The notes under the pieces: model-generated
Told to the model about the DNA's origin: nothing
The model's input: the letters and a program-made list of their open reading frames with translations, nothing else
Database searches by the model: none
Assembly: GCA_964605095.1 (NCBI GenBank)
Contig: CAZSBS010000004.1
Location: 1-41,406 of the forward strand
Length of the DNA stretch: 41,406 nt
From: JAUWQU01 sp964605095
GTDB taxonomy: Bacteria; Planctomycetota; Phycisphaerae; SM23-33
Reading direction: 5' to 3'
In this document: positions 15,989-24,499 of the stretch, piece by piece
How positions within the stretch are numbered: position 1 is the stretch's first letter
Layout: the number at the start of each line of letters is the position of its first letter
Position numbers and translations under genes: made by a program

Positions 15989-18430
15989 TCACTTCGCCTT
16001 CAGTTCGCCGTCGAGGACCAGCACCTGCCCGGCGGTGGTCTTGAATTCCGCCTTTCGGCCGGCGCTGCGGACTCTCACCGGGCCACCGGCCTTTGATGTG
16101 ATCCGGGCCTCGGTCAACTGGCCGTCTTTCCATGCGATGTCCACGGTGAACCCGCCGCGGGCGCGGAGGCCCGTGACCTTGCCCGCCAGCCAGGCTTTCG
16201 GCAGTGCGGCCAGCAGGTTCAGTTCCCACGAGTCGCCGGCGCGGACGTGGCTTTGCAGGAGCATCTCGGCTATCGCCGCCGTCGCGCCGAAGTTGCCGTC
16301 GATCTGGAACGGCGGATGGTTGTCGAAGAGGTTGGGCAGCGTCTTGTCCTTGAGCAGGTTCATCAGCAGGATGTGCGCGTGGTCGCCGTCGTGCAGCCGG
16401 GCCCAGAAGTTGATCTTCCACGCGAGGCTCCAGCCCGTTCCGCCGTCGCCGCGGCCCTCGAGCACCTTGCGGGCGGCCGCCAGCAGGTCGGGAGTGGCGG
16501 TGGTGATCATGGTGCCCGGATGCAGGCCGAACATGTGCGAGGTGTGGCGGTGTTGTGGCTCGGCCTCCTTGTAGTCCTCGATCCACTCCATGATCCGCCC
16601 GGTGGCGGGGCTGATGCGGACCGGCGCCAGGCGTGCCAGGGCCTTTTCGCATTCGGTGCGGAAGGCGGCGTCGGTGTTGAGGATTTTGCTCGCCTCGATG
16701 CAGTTTTTCAACAGCTCGTGGACGATCATCAGGTCCATGGTCGCGCCGTAGGTGAACACGTGCCTCTGGCCGTTGGGCAGGATGAACGAGTTCTCGGGTG
16801 AGTGCGATGGATTGGTGACCAGTTTGCCAGCCACCGGCGTGCCCGCGGGCGCCTCGACGAGGAAATCGAGCATGAACCTCGCCGCGCCTTTCATAAGGGG
16901 CCAGGCTCGCTTTGCGAGGAAGTCCTTGTCACCGGTGAACAGGTAGTGCTCGTATGGATGCAGCGCCAGCCAGGCTCCGCCCACCGGCCAGATGCCCCAC
17001 GGTCCATCGGCCGGGGCGGTGAAGCCCCATGCGTCGGTGAGGTGATGTGCCACCCACCCGCGAGCGCCGTATTGGACCTTCGCCGTGCGCTCGCCCGGTT
17101 TTACGAGGCCGTCCATGAGGTCGAACAGGGGCAACTGGCACTCGGAGAGGTTGCAGGGCTCCGCCAGCCAGTAGTTCATCTGAAGGTTGATGTTCAGGTG
17201 ATAATCGGCGTTCCACGGCGGGTTCATCTGCCATGCCCACAGCCCCTGGAGGTTCGCCGGCATCTGCCCCGGGCGCGAGCTGCTCATCAGGAGGTAGCGG
17301 CCAAACTGGAAATACGTGGCTTCCAGGCCGGGGTCCGCGTTGCCCTGGCGGATGCGAGCGAGACGTTCGTTGGTCGGCAGCTTCTCGGCGTCCGGCCCCG
17401 CCGAACCCAGGTCCAGCGACACGCGCCCGAATAGCGAGCGGTAGTCCTCCACGTGCGCTGCCAGGATGCTCTTGAAGGATTGCTTTGCCGCGCGATTGAG
17501 GTGTTCGGAGCAGAGTTTCACCGGATCCCCGCCGCGGTAATCCGTCGCGCCGTCGATGAGCAGCGTTACCGAGTTGGCGCCCGAGACGGTCAGGACGCCT
17601 CCGGTGTTGGACACCTTTCCGCCGTCGGCGACCGCCAGCACCTTGGCCGCGAAACGCAGGCCGCGCTCCCGCTTCTGGTCGTCCTGGCGTTGTATGCGCC
17701 CCTTCAGCACGATGGCATGCGGGTCGGCCGCGTCGGCCGTGCAAGTGGCGTCGCGCTGCCGCTTGAGGGTCATGCGAAGGTCAAGACGCTTGGGCTGGTC
17801 GCAGGTGAACCTGGCCACGATGACGCCAGCCGGCGCCGAGGCAAATATCTCCCGGCTGAAACTCGCGCCGCCGAACTGATAGCTGACGGTGGCCACGCCG
17901 GTGCGCAGGTCCAGCGTGCGCCGGTAATTGGAGGCCTCCGGTATGCCGGGGCATTCGATCAGCAGTTCCCCCAGCGACTGGTAGGCCAGAACTCCGCTGG
18001 GTTTGCCCATCATGGTCCGCCCGGCCAGGTCGACCGCCTCCCTGTTCTTGCCTTCGAACAGCAGCCGGCGGATTTCGGGCAGGGCCTTGAGGGAGTCCGG
18101 ATTGCTCGGGTCGCGCTTGTAGCCGTCCCAAAGGGTGTCCTCGTTCAATTGCAGTCGCTCGTCGGCAACGCCGCCGAAGACCATCGCCCCGAGGCGCCCA
18201 TTGCCGATGGGCAAGGCTTCCTCCCACACCCCGGCCGGGCCGCGGTACCACAGCAGCGGCCCGCCGTCCGGCGCCTCGGCCTGCCCGGTCAACTTGGTGC
18301 GATCGGACCACCTGCCATCTATCCCGTCGCGATCGGGCGCGGCGGCCGGTGGCGCCGCGTAGGCAGTGACAGCAAACGATGCAAGGCAGATCACGATGGC
18401 CGATACGATGGTATTCAGGTGCTCATTCAT
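15989..18430 (-). CDS. Glycoside hydrolase family 95 (alpha-L-fucosidase/alpha-L-galactosidase type)
   Basis: This 813-aa exported enzyme has a signal peptide (1-25, ending AYA-A). The N-terminal beta domain starts LLWYRGPAGVWEEALPIGNGRLGAMVFGG, typical of GH95, and the (alpha/alpha)6 barrel carries WNADYHLNINLQMNYW, HRHTSHMFGLHPG and FQIDGNFGATAAIAEML, family signatures that include the Asn/Asp residues involved in inverting catalysis. GH95 enzymes release L-fucose or L-galactose from glycans such as fucosylated oligosaccharides and xyloglucan. ATG at 18430 has GGAG six bases upstream; an alternative ATG is at 18442. It is last in an operon 26 bp after the GH106-like gene. Which sugar is released cannot be decided from sequence. 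Confidence 0.9.
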   Translation of the reverse strand: MNEHLNTIVSAIVICLASFAVTAYAAPPAAAPDRDGIDGRWSDRTKLTGQAEAPDGGPLLWYRGPAGVWEEALPIGNGRLGAMVFGGVADERLQLNEDTLWDGYKRDPSNPDSLKALPEIRRLLFEGKNREAVDLAGRTMMGKPSGVLAYQSLGELLIECPGIPEASNYRRTLDLRTGVATVSYQFGGASFSREIFASAPAGVIVARFTCDQPKRLDLRMTLKRQRDATCTADAADPHAIVLKGRIQRQDDQKRERGLRFAAKVLAVADGGKVSNTGGVLTVSGANSVTLLIDGATDYRGGDPVKLCSEHLNRAAKQSFKSILAAHVEDYRSLFGRVSLDLGSAGPDAEKLPTNERLARIRQGNADPGLEATYFQFGRYLLMSSSRPGQMPANLQGLWAWQMNPPWNADYHLNINLQMNYWLAEPCNLSECQLPLFDLMDGLVKPGERTAKVQYGARGWVAHHLTDAWGFTAPADGPWGIWPVGGAWLALHPYEHYLFTGDKDFLAKRAWPLMKGAARFMLDFLVEAPAGTPVAGKLVTNPSHSPENSFILPNGQRHVFTYGATMDLMIVHELLKNCIEASKILNTDAAFRTECEKALARLAPVRISPATGRIMEWIEDYKEAEPQHRHTSHMFGLHPGTMITTATPDLLAAARKVLEGRGDGGTGWSLAWKINFWARLHDGDHAHILLMNLLKDKTLPNLFDNHPPFQIDGNFGATAAIAEMLLQSHVRAGDSWELNLLAALPKAWLAGKVTGLRARGGFTVDIAWKDGQLTEARITSKAGGPVRVRSAGRKAEFKTTAGQVLVLDGELKAK

Positions 18431-18456
18431 GTGTCGCTCCATCTGAAGCTTGGCGT

Positions 18457-21400
18457 TCAGCGGCCATAGACCGCCAGGTGGGCTGTTTTCGGGGCGAACG
18501 GCTCGATGCGGATGGTGTTTTCGCCGCTCTTGAGCAGCGCTGTGACATCCAGCCGCAGCGGCTTGCCGATGATCCCGCCGGCGTATGTGCCGTTGACGGT
18601 CACGCGGGCGGCTTCCTCGGGCGCAAGGGCGTCCATCACCAGCATCACTCGCGACTTGGCGAGGTCCAGGTCGGCGGGCAGTTCGCACTGGCCGACGAAC
18701 GGATCGGCTGCCGCAATGGGGCTGCGGGTCAGCCGGCCGCCGCCACCGCCGAGTCGCCCCCACGGTTGGCCTCCGAACGCCACCAGTTCCTTGGCGGCCG
18801 GCCACGCGGAGTCGTCGAAGCCGGCCTGCTCCCAGCCTTTCTGCTCCTGCTTCGAGACTTTCCACGTCTTGTCGATCGGGATCAGCAGCGAGTCGCCCTT
18901 GTCGAACTCGATGACGAGCCTGCCGATCAGGCCGGCAGGGTTGGGCTTGTCGCCGCCGTTGACGGCCTTGATGGTAAGCTGGTTGGCGCCGGGGCGAAGC
19001 TGCTTGGCGACATCCACCGTCTTGACCGCGCGCCAGTTGTCTTCGCCACCGTCACTGGCGCCCGCCTTGACACCGTTGACGTAGAGGGCGAAATCGTTGT
19101 CGCACGTGATTCGGAACGTCGCGCCCTTGATCTTCTTTTCCGGCAGCGAGAGCGTCTTGCGGAAGCAGCAGGCGCCTGGCGGTGCGGCCGCGGCCGGGTT
19201 GCCGTCTGGATACCAGATCCACGAGCAGCCGTCGAGGCTCTTGGGGTCCTCGGGCCTCTTCTCGTCGAGGCCGCTCGCCGCGGGCTTCTCCGCGGGCACG
19301 CGGACGAGTTGAATCGGCTCGCGGATGCACTTGGCGTTGGCCGCGAGGCGCACCGGCAGCGGCCGGGGCTTGGGTTGAAATACGAGCAGCACGCTCTCGG
19401 CCGGCTCGAGGGTGATATCGAACTCAACGCTCGGGCCTGTGCGCTTGTGCGGCAGAGCGGTCAGTTCGTTTCGCATGGCGTCCCAGCACTCCGGCACGCC
19501 CTCGGCCCAGGCGCGGAGCCGGAAGTCCTTGGCCTCGCCCTTGACGTCCTGGTTGCAGACCAGGAAGACGTCCCGGCCGGCCTTGACGCGATGCAACACG
19601 TGCAGCCAGCCGTCGGTCTGGCCCTTGAGGACCTCGAGCGTCGGATGCATGCCCGCGTCGCCGGTCAGCGCCTCCTGAAGCTGCTCGGGCGTGGGCTTCT
19701 CGGGCAGGAAATAGGACCTCCCGCCGGCCGGGGTGGTCTTGACGGCCTTGACGCCGGGCTTGGCCTCCTCGCCCCAGATGGCCGCGCTGCAGGCCGCAAT
19801 GTCCGTCGCGGTCTTGCCGATCGTCGCCGACTTGGTCGGCAGCAGCCCGTAGCCGACGACCACGCCGCCCTTGTCGAGGAACTCCTTGGCCTTGGCAAGC
19901 GCAGCATACCCGATGACCTCGGTCGGAGGCACGATGAGGATTCGATACTGTTCCTGGTGGAGCTTGACCTGCTTGCCGTCGAGCGAGCAGTCGGCGCCGG
20001 CGAATACCTCCATCGGCAGCCAGTCGCAGTCGAACAGGGCGTCCTGGAGGGCGGTGGTCATGTCTTCCGGGAGCACGGCCTTGCCCACTCGCCGCAGGTT
20101 GCCGGAAAACAGCAGGGCGACGGGGCAGACGTGTCGCCCGCCCGAGAGCATCAGGCTCAGGCGGCTCGTCCAGTCGGCGTAGACGCGAAACAGCGGCCAG
20201 CGCGGCTCGAAGCCGCCGTTCCAGAAGTAGGGCGGGCAGTCGCGGTCGTTGGGCGACTTGGGGTTGAACGAGTGGGGAATCATGTGGTTCACGCCGCGAA
20301 CCTGCATCTGGTCGGTGAGCCACTTCATCTGCGGGTAGGTGATGTCCTGGCCGTAGGCGCCGAACATCTCGCACATCGTCTCGTCGTCGTCCTTGCCGAA
20401 TACGTGGCTGATCGAGCTTGCCAGCTTGGGCGTCTGGTAGATGTCGTGAGGGCGCTGGCCGGGATACATCTGCTGGCAAACCAGGTCGATGCCGCCCATG
20501 TCGCTGTACTTCTGGAGGCGCATCATGTCGCCGGCGCAGAACTGCGGGTTCACGTAAAGCTGGCCGTGCTCCATGAAATGGCCCATCGACTTTACACCGT
20601 GCCGCCGGCACCAACTCGACATCCCGCCGTACATCGTCCGCCCCCATGCCTCGGCAAAGGCGTCCATGTACTGGAAGCGTGCGGCCGCGTCGTCGCTGCC
20701 TGCCAGGCGGAACTTGTAGGCGACGTAGGCCTTCTTCCAGTCCACCTTCCACTCGGCCAGGACGGAGTTGAGCTCGGTGCCCCAGTCGCCGCGAGTCTCC
20801 GGCTCGTCGTAGAAGAAGCCGGGTATGGTCTTGCCGAAGTCGTCCTTGAACCGATCGTAGTGCGGCTGGTAGACAGTGGCGATGAACCAGTCAACGCAGT
20901 CCTTGCTGGCGCCGTCGACGCTGAGCGCCCCACCCTGGCCCAGCGAGGGGCCTTGCTTGTGGGAGAAGTTCATGACCTTCCACTTGCCCGCGGGCGCCTG
21001 CCAGGCAAGCTTGCCCTCGCGGATGTTTGCGGCGAGGTCCACAAGGCTCTCGCCGTCGACGGCGCCGTCTGCGTCCAGCTTGCCGGCCAGGGCGGCGACG
21101 TGGCGCGGCCCGCCGTAGCCATCGGCCTCGAAGAGCCTGGGTCCGTCCACATCCACGGCCTGGGCCACGAGCGTCTTGGTGGCGTATTGCGGCGGGACCT
21201 TTCCACCGATCATCTGGCTTGGCCACCACTTCTCGTCGAAGATCCACATCTTCAGATCGTTCTTCTTGGCCGCGTCGAGGCAGATGGCGAGGTCCTGATA
21301 CCAGCGAGGCCCGAGCCAGTCGTTGTGCGGCCTGGACTCGGCCGTGAAAGACCCATTGCCGGCCTCGGCGACTTTCTCGACGTATTGCTCCAGCCGCTCT

Positions 21401-21564
21401 TTGCTCTCGGCGCCGTGGAGCCAGAACAGCGGCCCGGTGAGGCGGCGGGCCTCCTTAGGCAGCGTGCGGAACTGCTGCTCGACCTGGTTGATTGTCGGCT
21501 CGGCGCCTCGTGAGCCGAACACAGCAAGGCCAATAACCCCAACCACCATAGCGAAACGAAGCAT
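18457..21564 (-). CDS. GH106-like secreted glycoside hydrolase (putative alpha-L-rhamnosidase)
   Basis: This 1035-aa exported protein has a signal peptide (1-21). Its barrel domain starts LTGPLFWLHG and has WIFDEKWWPSQMIGG, the counterpart of the D-E-x-G-W-P-S-G motif of GH106 alpha-L-rhamnosidases, then FFYDEPETRGDWG and GHFMEHGQ with candidate catalytic glutamates. Residues about 740-900 form a beta-sandwich carbohydrate-binding-like domain (FALYVNGVKAG), and the C-terminus (NGTYAGGIIGKPLRLDVT) is the beta domain seen at the end of many such enzymes. ATG at 21564 is set by AAGGAG seven bases upstream. It is third in the operon, after the URO-D-family gene and before GH95. Assignment to GH106 is by motif resemblance, so an as-yet unclassified relative is possible. 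Confidence 0.65.
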   Translation of the reverse strand: MLRFAMVVGVIGLAVFGSRGAEPTINQVEQQFRTLPKEARRLTGPLFWLHGAESKERLEQYVEKVAEAGNGSFTAESRPHNDWLGPRWYQDLAICLDAAKKNDLKMWIFDEKWWPSQMIGGKVPPQYATKTLVAQAVDVDGPRLFEADGYGGPRHVAALAGKLDADGAVDGESLVDLAANIREGKLAWQAPAGKWKVMNFSHKQGPSLGQGGALSVDGASKDCVDWFIATVYQPHYDRFKDDFGKTIPGFFYDEPETRGDWGTELNSVLAEWKVDWKKAYVAYKFRLAGSDDAAARFQYMDAFAEAWGRTMYGGMSSWCRRHGVKSMGHFMEHGQLYVNPQFCAGDMMRLQKYSDMGGIDLVCQQMYPGQRPHDIYQTPKLASSISHVFGKDDDETMCEMFGAYGQDITYPQMKWLTDQMQVRGVNHMIPHSFNPKSPNDRDCPPYFWNGGFEPRWPLFRVYADWTSRLSLMLSGGRHVCPVALLFSGNLRRVGKAVLPEDMTTALQDALFDCDWLPMEVFAGADCSLDGKQVKLHQEQYRILIVPPTEVIGYAALAKAKEFLDKGGVVVGYGLLPTKSATIGKTATDIAACSAAIWGEEAKPGVKAVKTTPAGGRSYFLPEKPTPEQLQEALTGDAGMHPTLEVLKGQTDGWLHVLHRVKAGRDVFLVCNQDVKGEAKDFRLRAWAEGVPECWDAMRNELTALPHKRTGPSVEFDITLEPAESVLLVFQPKPRPLPVRLAANAKCIREPIQLVRVPAEKPAASGLDEKRPEDPKSLDGCSWIWYPDGNPAAAAPPGACCFRKTLSLPEKKIKGATFRITCDNDFALYVNGVKAGASDGGEDNWRAVKTVDVAKQLRPGANQLTIKAVNGGDKPNPAGLIGRLVIEFDKGDSLLIPIDKTWKVSKQEQKGWEQAGFDDSAWPAAKELVAFGGQPWGRLGGGGGRLTRSPIAAADPFVGQCELPADLDLAKSRVMLVMDALAPEEAARVTVNGTYAGGIIGKPLRLDVTALLKSGENTIRIEPFAPKTAHLAVYGR

Positions 21565-21582
21565 GGGAAGTCTCCTTTTCTC

Positions 21583-22886
21583 TCAATACCGCCCGAATTC
21601 CAAGGCCGCATCGAACATGGCTACGACGTTCTCCGGCGGGACGTCGGCCTGGATGTTGTGGACGTTGTTAAAGACGTAACCGCCGCCGGGCTTGAAAGCC
21701 TCGACATTGCGGCGGACATGTTTGCGGACCTCATCCGGCGTGGCGCGGGGCAGGATGTGCTGCGAGTCGATCCCGCCGCCCCAGAAGANNNNNNNNNNNN
21801 NNNNNNNNNNNNNNNNNNNNNNNNNNNNNNNNNNNNNNNNNNNNNNNNNNNNNNNNNNNNNNNNNNNNNNNNNNNNNNNNNNNNNNNNTCCGGCGTGGCG
21901 CGGGGCAGGATGTGCTGCGAGTCGATCCCGCCGCCCCAGAAGACGAGCTTGTCGCCGTACGCCGCCTTGAGCCCGCCCGGCTCCATGCCCCTGGCTGAGA
22001 TCTGCACGGGGTTCAGGATGTCGATTCCGTTGTCCAGCAGGTCCGGGATGTACTCGATGATCGAGCCGCAGGAGTGGTACCAGATCTTGGCCTTCGTACG
22101 CGACTTGATGTACTGCACGAGACGCTTATGCCGCGGCTTGACGATGGAGCGGTAGATCCGAGGCGGGTACAGCGGGCCGTCCTGGCCCGTCAGGTCGTCG
22201 CCGATCATGATCACGTCCACCGCGTCGCCCACCTCGTCCAGGAAGAGCCTGAACCAGCCGAGCCAGAACTCCAGCGTGCGGTCGATAATCGCCTCAAGGA
22301 TCGCCGGCTGCTCGATCATGTCGATGTAGAGGTTCTCCAGCCCGCGCATGTACCAGCAGATCTCGTAGACGACGCCCGATATGCCGCTGATGACGGGGTA
22401 CGGCGTCTCCTGCCTGATCCGCATCGCGCGGTCGCGGAGGCCCTCGAAGCGGGTGGGGTCGTCGCCCTTGGGGAACGGGTAGTCCCGGATCTGCTCGATC
22501 GACATGCCCGCCAGCGGCGAATGGGAGATGTCCATGTAGTAAGGATTGTCGTCAGGCATGGACCAGGTTATGCCGAACTCGTCGGTGAGGTCGTGCCACA
22601 GCCTCCCGTTCCGCCGGTTCTTGACGATGCCGCCCTTGAAGCTCTTGGCCCCGCCGGCCCAGACGTAGCGCGTGTCCACGCCCAGGCGCTCAAGCACGGC
22701 CTCGGAGGGCATGGCTAGCTGCTGGACGGCGTCCATGATGACGATGTCTTCCTTGAGGCCCAGCAGGTCGATGAGCTTCTGGTAGGCGAACTTGTGGATG
22801 CCCGTCTGGTTGCCGCCCAGGTCGATGGGCACACGGTCGGCCTGGCGATGGTCAAGGGCGGTCAAAAGACGTTCACGCGGGGTCAT
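21583..22886 (-). CDS. URO-D/MtaA-family protein (copy 2), interrupted by an assembly gap
   Basis: As deposited the gene contains 100 N at 21789-21888 and its frame changes across them. The 55 bases before the gap (21734-21788) recur exactly after it (21889-21943); deleting gap plus one copy (155 bp) restores one frame of 382 residues ending ALEFGRY at 21583. The reconstructed protein opens MTPRERLLTALDHRQADRVP, the standard URO-D-family start, and has YHSCGSIIEYIPDLL, whose H-x-C is the zinc site of MtaA/CmuA methyltransferases. It probably acts on a methyl- or carboxyl-bearing intermediate; the substrate is unknown. GGGAG lies six bases before the ATG. It overlaps neither neighbour but sits 10 bp from rhaT and 18 bp from the GH106-like gene. 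Confidence 0.8.
21734..21943. other. 100-N assembly gap with 55-bp duplicated flanks
   Basis: Exactly 100 N (21789-21888) is the conventional placeholder for a gap of unknown length. Its left flank 21734-21788 is identical to its right flank 21889-21943, so the two contigs overlap by 55 bp and the gap is probably of negative length. The 155-bp correction restores the reading frame of the gene it interrupts. Confidence 0.95.
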
Positions 22887-22896
22887 GGGATTCTCC

Positions 22897-24012
22897 CTAT
22901 TTCAGGCCGGCAATGTAGTTGCCATAGCCGACGACGATCGTGGAGGCGACGAGCACCATCAGGCCCGCGAAGATCACCCAGTGTGTGCGCTTGCTTGAAC
23001 CTTTCCACTCGCGGAAGCCGATGCCCCACAGGCTGCTGAAGACGATGATGAACGCCATGTGAATCGTCCAACTCGAGAAGTCGTACTTGCCCATCTTCGT
23101 GGTGCCCATGCTGTAGAAGAAGAACTGGAAGTACCACGTGATGCCGGCCAGGGCGGAGAAGATGTAGTTCACCGCCAGGGTTCCCCCGCCGCCCGTCACG
23201 TAATCGCCGGCGGACTTGTTCTTCAGGTTCAGCAGCACACACCAGATGAAGTTGGTGGTGAACCCGCCCGCGAGGGCGACGATGAGTACGGGTAAGTTCT
23301 GGAAGATGTGCGGTGACTTTTGGGCCAGCGCCAGATCGGCGATTGGTTTGCCCGCCGCGAAGGCCATGGCCATGCACGAACTCATGATCCCCGCGAACAC
23401 CGCCACCCAAACGCCCTTGACGAAACTGAACTCGCGGATGGTCGCCTTCTTCTGGGCCGTGCCGACCTCGCGCTCCTTGCGCATGCCAGCCCAGCCGCAG
23501 ATGATGATCCCAAGCACGCAGACGCCGATTCCCGCCAGCAAGATCTGCCCGGACGGGGTGCTGAATTTCTCGATGAAGTTGGCCCTGACGGTCTGGGCCA
23601 GGGCCGAGACTGACGAGCCGCCCTTGAGGGCGTCGGTGAACTTCTGGTCGAAAAGCGGCGGGATCAGCGTGCCGAACACCGCGCAGAAGCCCAGTGATAT
23701 CCCGTAGCCCAGCGACATCCCAAGATAGCGCATCGAAAGCCCGAACGTCAGGCCGCCGACGCCCCACAAGACGCCGAAAAAGTAACACCAGAACAGGTCC
23801 GACCACGCCGTCGAGCCCAACACCGACAGCAGGTTCGGGCAAATGATCATCGCCAGCACCCACGGGGCAATGATCCAACTGAAGACCCCGTTGACGAGCC
23901 AGTAGCTCTCCCACGACCACTTGCGCACCATCTTGAAGGGGATGTAGAAGCTCCCCGCCGCAAGACCGCCGATGGCGTGCAAGACTACGCCGAGAAACGG
24001 ATTGGGTACCAT
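22897..24012 (-). CDS. rhaT: RhaT-type L-rhamnose/proton symporter
   Basis: This 371-aa inner-membrane protein has about ten hydrophobic helices spread over its length. It opens PNPFLGVVLHAIGGLAAGSFYIPFKMVRKWSWESYW and includes GLSMRYLGMSLGYGISLGFCAVFGTLIPP, both characteristic of the RhaT family of the drug/metabolite transporter superfamily, which couples L-rhamnose uptake to proton entry. It is first in the operon with the URO-D-family protein, the GH106-like and the GH95 enzymes, so it probably imports the deoxy-sugar they release (rhamnose or fucose). RhaT homologues in planctomycetes are often annotated this way without direct proof. The leader holds AAGGAA 12 nt upstream of the ATG. 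No isomerase, kinase or aldolase for the sugar lies in this window. Confidence 0.9.
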   Translation of the reverse strand: MVPNPFLGVVLHAIGGLAAGSFYIPFKMVRKWSWESYWLVNGVFSWIIAPWVLAMIICPNLLSVLGSTAWSDLFWCYFFGVLWGVGGLTFGLSMRYLGMSLGYGISLGFCAVFGTLIPPLFDQKFTDALKGGSSVSALAQTVRANFIEKFSTPSGQILLAGIGVCVLGIIICGWAGMRKEREVGTAQKKATIREFSFVKGVWVAVFAGIMSSCMAMAFAAGKPIADLALAQKSPHIFQNLPVLIVALAGGFTTNFIWCVLLNLKNKSAGDYVTGGGGTLAVNYIFSALAGITWYFQFFFYSMGTTKMGKYDFSSWTIHMAFIIVFSSLWGIGFREWKGSSKRTHWVIFAGLMVLVASTIVVGYGNYIAGLK

Positions 24013-24069
24013 TGGGGTTTAAGTTTCCTTTCGTAGCTCGCGGACTTGCCTTCGCCGAGCCCTCAGCCG

Positions 24070-24083
24070 CCTCGGCCGAGGCC
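24070..24083. promoter_or_regulatory. Perfect 14-bp palindrome in the rhaT leader
   Basis: GCCTCGGCCGAGGC is self-complementary and lies between the -10 of the rhaT promoter (24105) and the start codon (24012). It is flanked by CCCTCAG boxes. It could be an operator for a sugar-responsive repressor or a leader hairpin; no regulator gene is adjacent. Confidence 0.3.
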
Positions 24084-24104
24084 CTCAGGCGTTTACTCCC
24101 GATA

Positions 24105-24133
24105 GTCTAAGATTGCGCCAGGACCCAGTCAAG
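24105..24133 (-). promoter_or_regulatory. Promoter for the rhaT-URO-D-GH106-GH95 operon
   Basis: On the minus strand TTGACT (24133-24128), a 17-nt spacer and TAGACT (24110-24105) match the sigma70 consensus well. The leader to the ATG at 24012 is about 85 nt and contains the palindrome at 24070-24083. Confidence 0.6.
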
Positions 24134-24322
24134 CCTTGCGCGGGACTACCCGAGCCGGAGCGTTCGTAGTGACGCCGTCCCCAACCCCGACGGGGCAGGC
24201 GGGGCAGGAAGGCGATATTCTTCCCGGTGATGCCCTGTCCGACCCGTTGGGGATTGGTACGCTACAAACAACTCACGGCTCGTCCGGCCTGGACGGCGAT
24301 TGTGATCTCGACACCCCCGGGC

Positions 24323-24339
24323 TCCTGCCACAGGCAGGA
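24323..24339. promoter_or_regulatory. Inverted repeat between the divergent glycan operons
   Basis: TCCTGCC-ACA-GGCAGGA is an exact seven-base inverted repeat with a three-base spacer, in the 487-bp space between rhaT (minus) and the GH29 fusion gene (plus). It is a candidate operator for a regulator of both units. The rest of 24134-24499 shows no recognisable gene on either strand. Confidence 0.25.
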
Positions 24340-24499
24340 ACATTGATCTTCCCCGGCGGTCCGGGTACAGTCGCGCGAGTGCTGCGTTCTTGCCCCGCCC
24401 CGCCCCATGGCCTTGCGGGCCGAAGATGCCATCGGCGCCGTGTGTGCCAGGAACAGCGATTTTCGGATGACCAACATTATTTAGCACGCGGAGTAACAC

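Noticed and set aside
18379..21513. A 1044-codon open frame on the plus strand
   Set aside because: It lies opposite the GH106-like gene and the end of GH95, has no domain signature and is rich in Arg, Ala and Gly as a codon-bias shadow.
24146..24480. Sugar-responsive regulator gene in the divergent intergenic region
   Set aside because: Minus-strand frames were read in all three phases; none shows a LacI, AraC or GntR helix-turn-helix.
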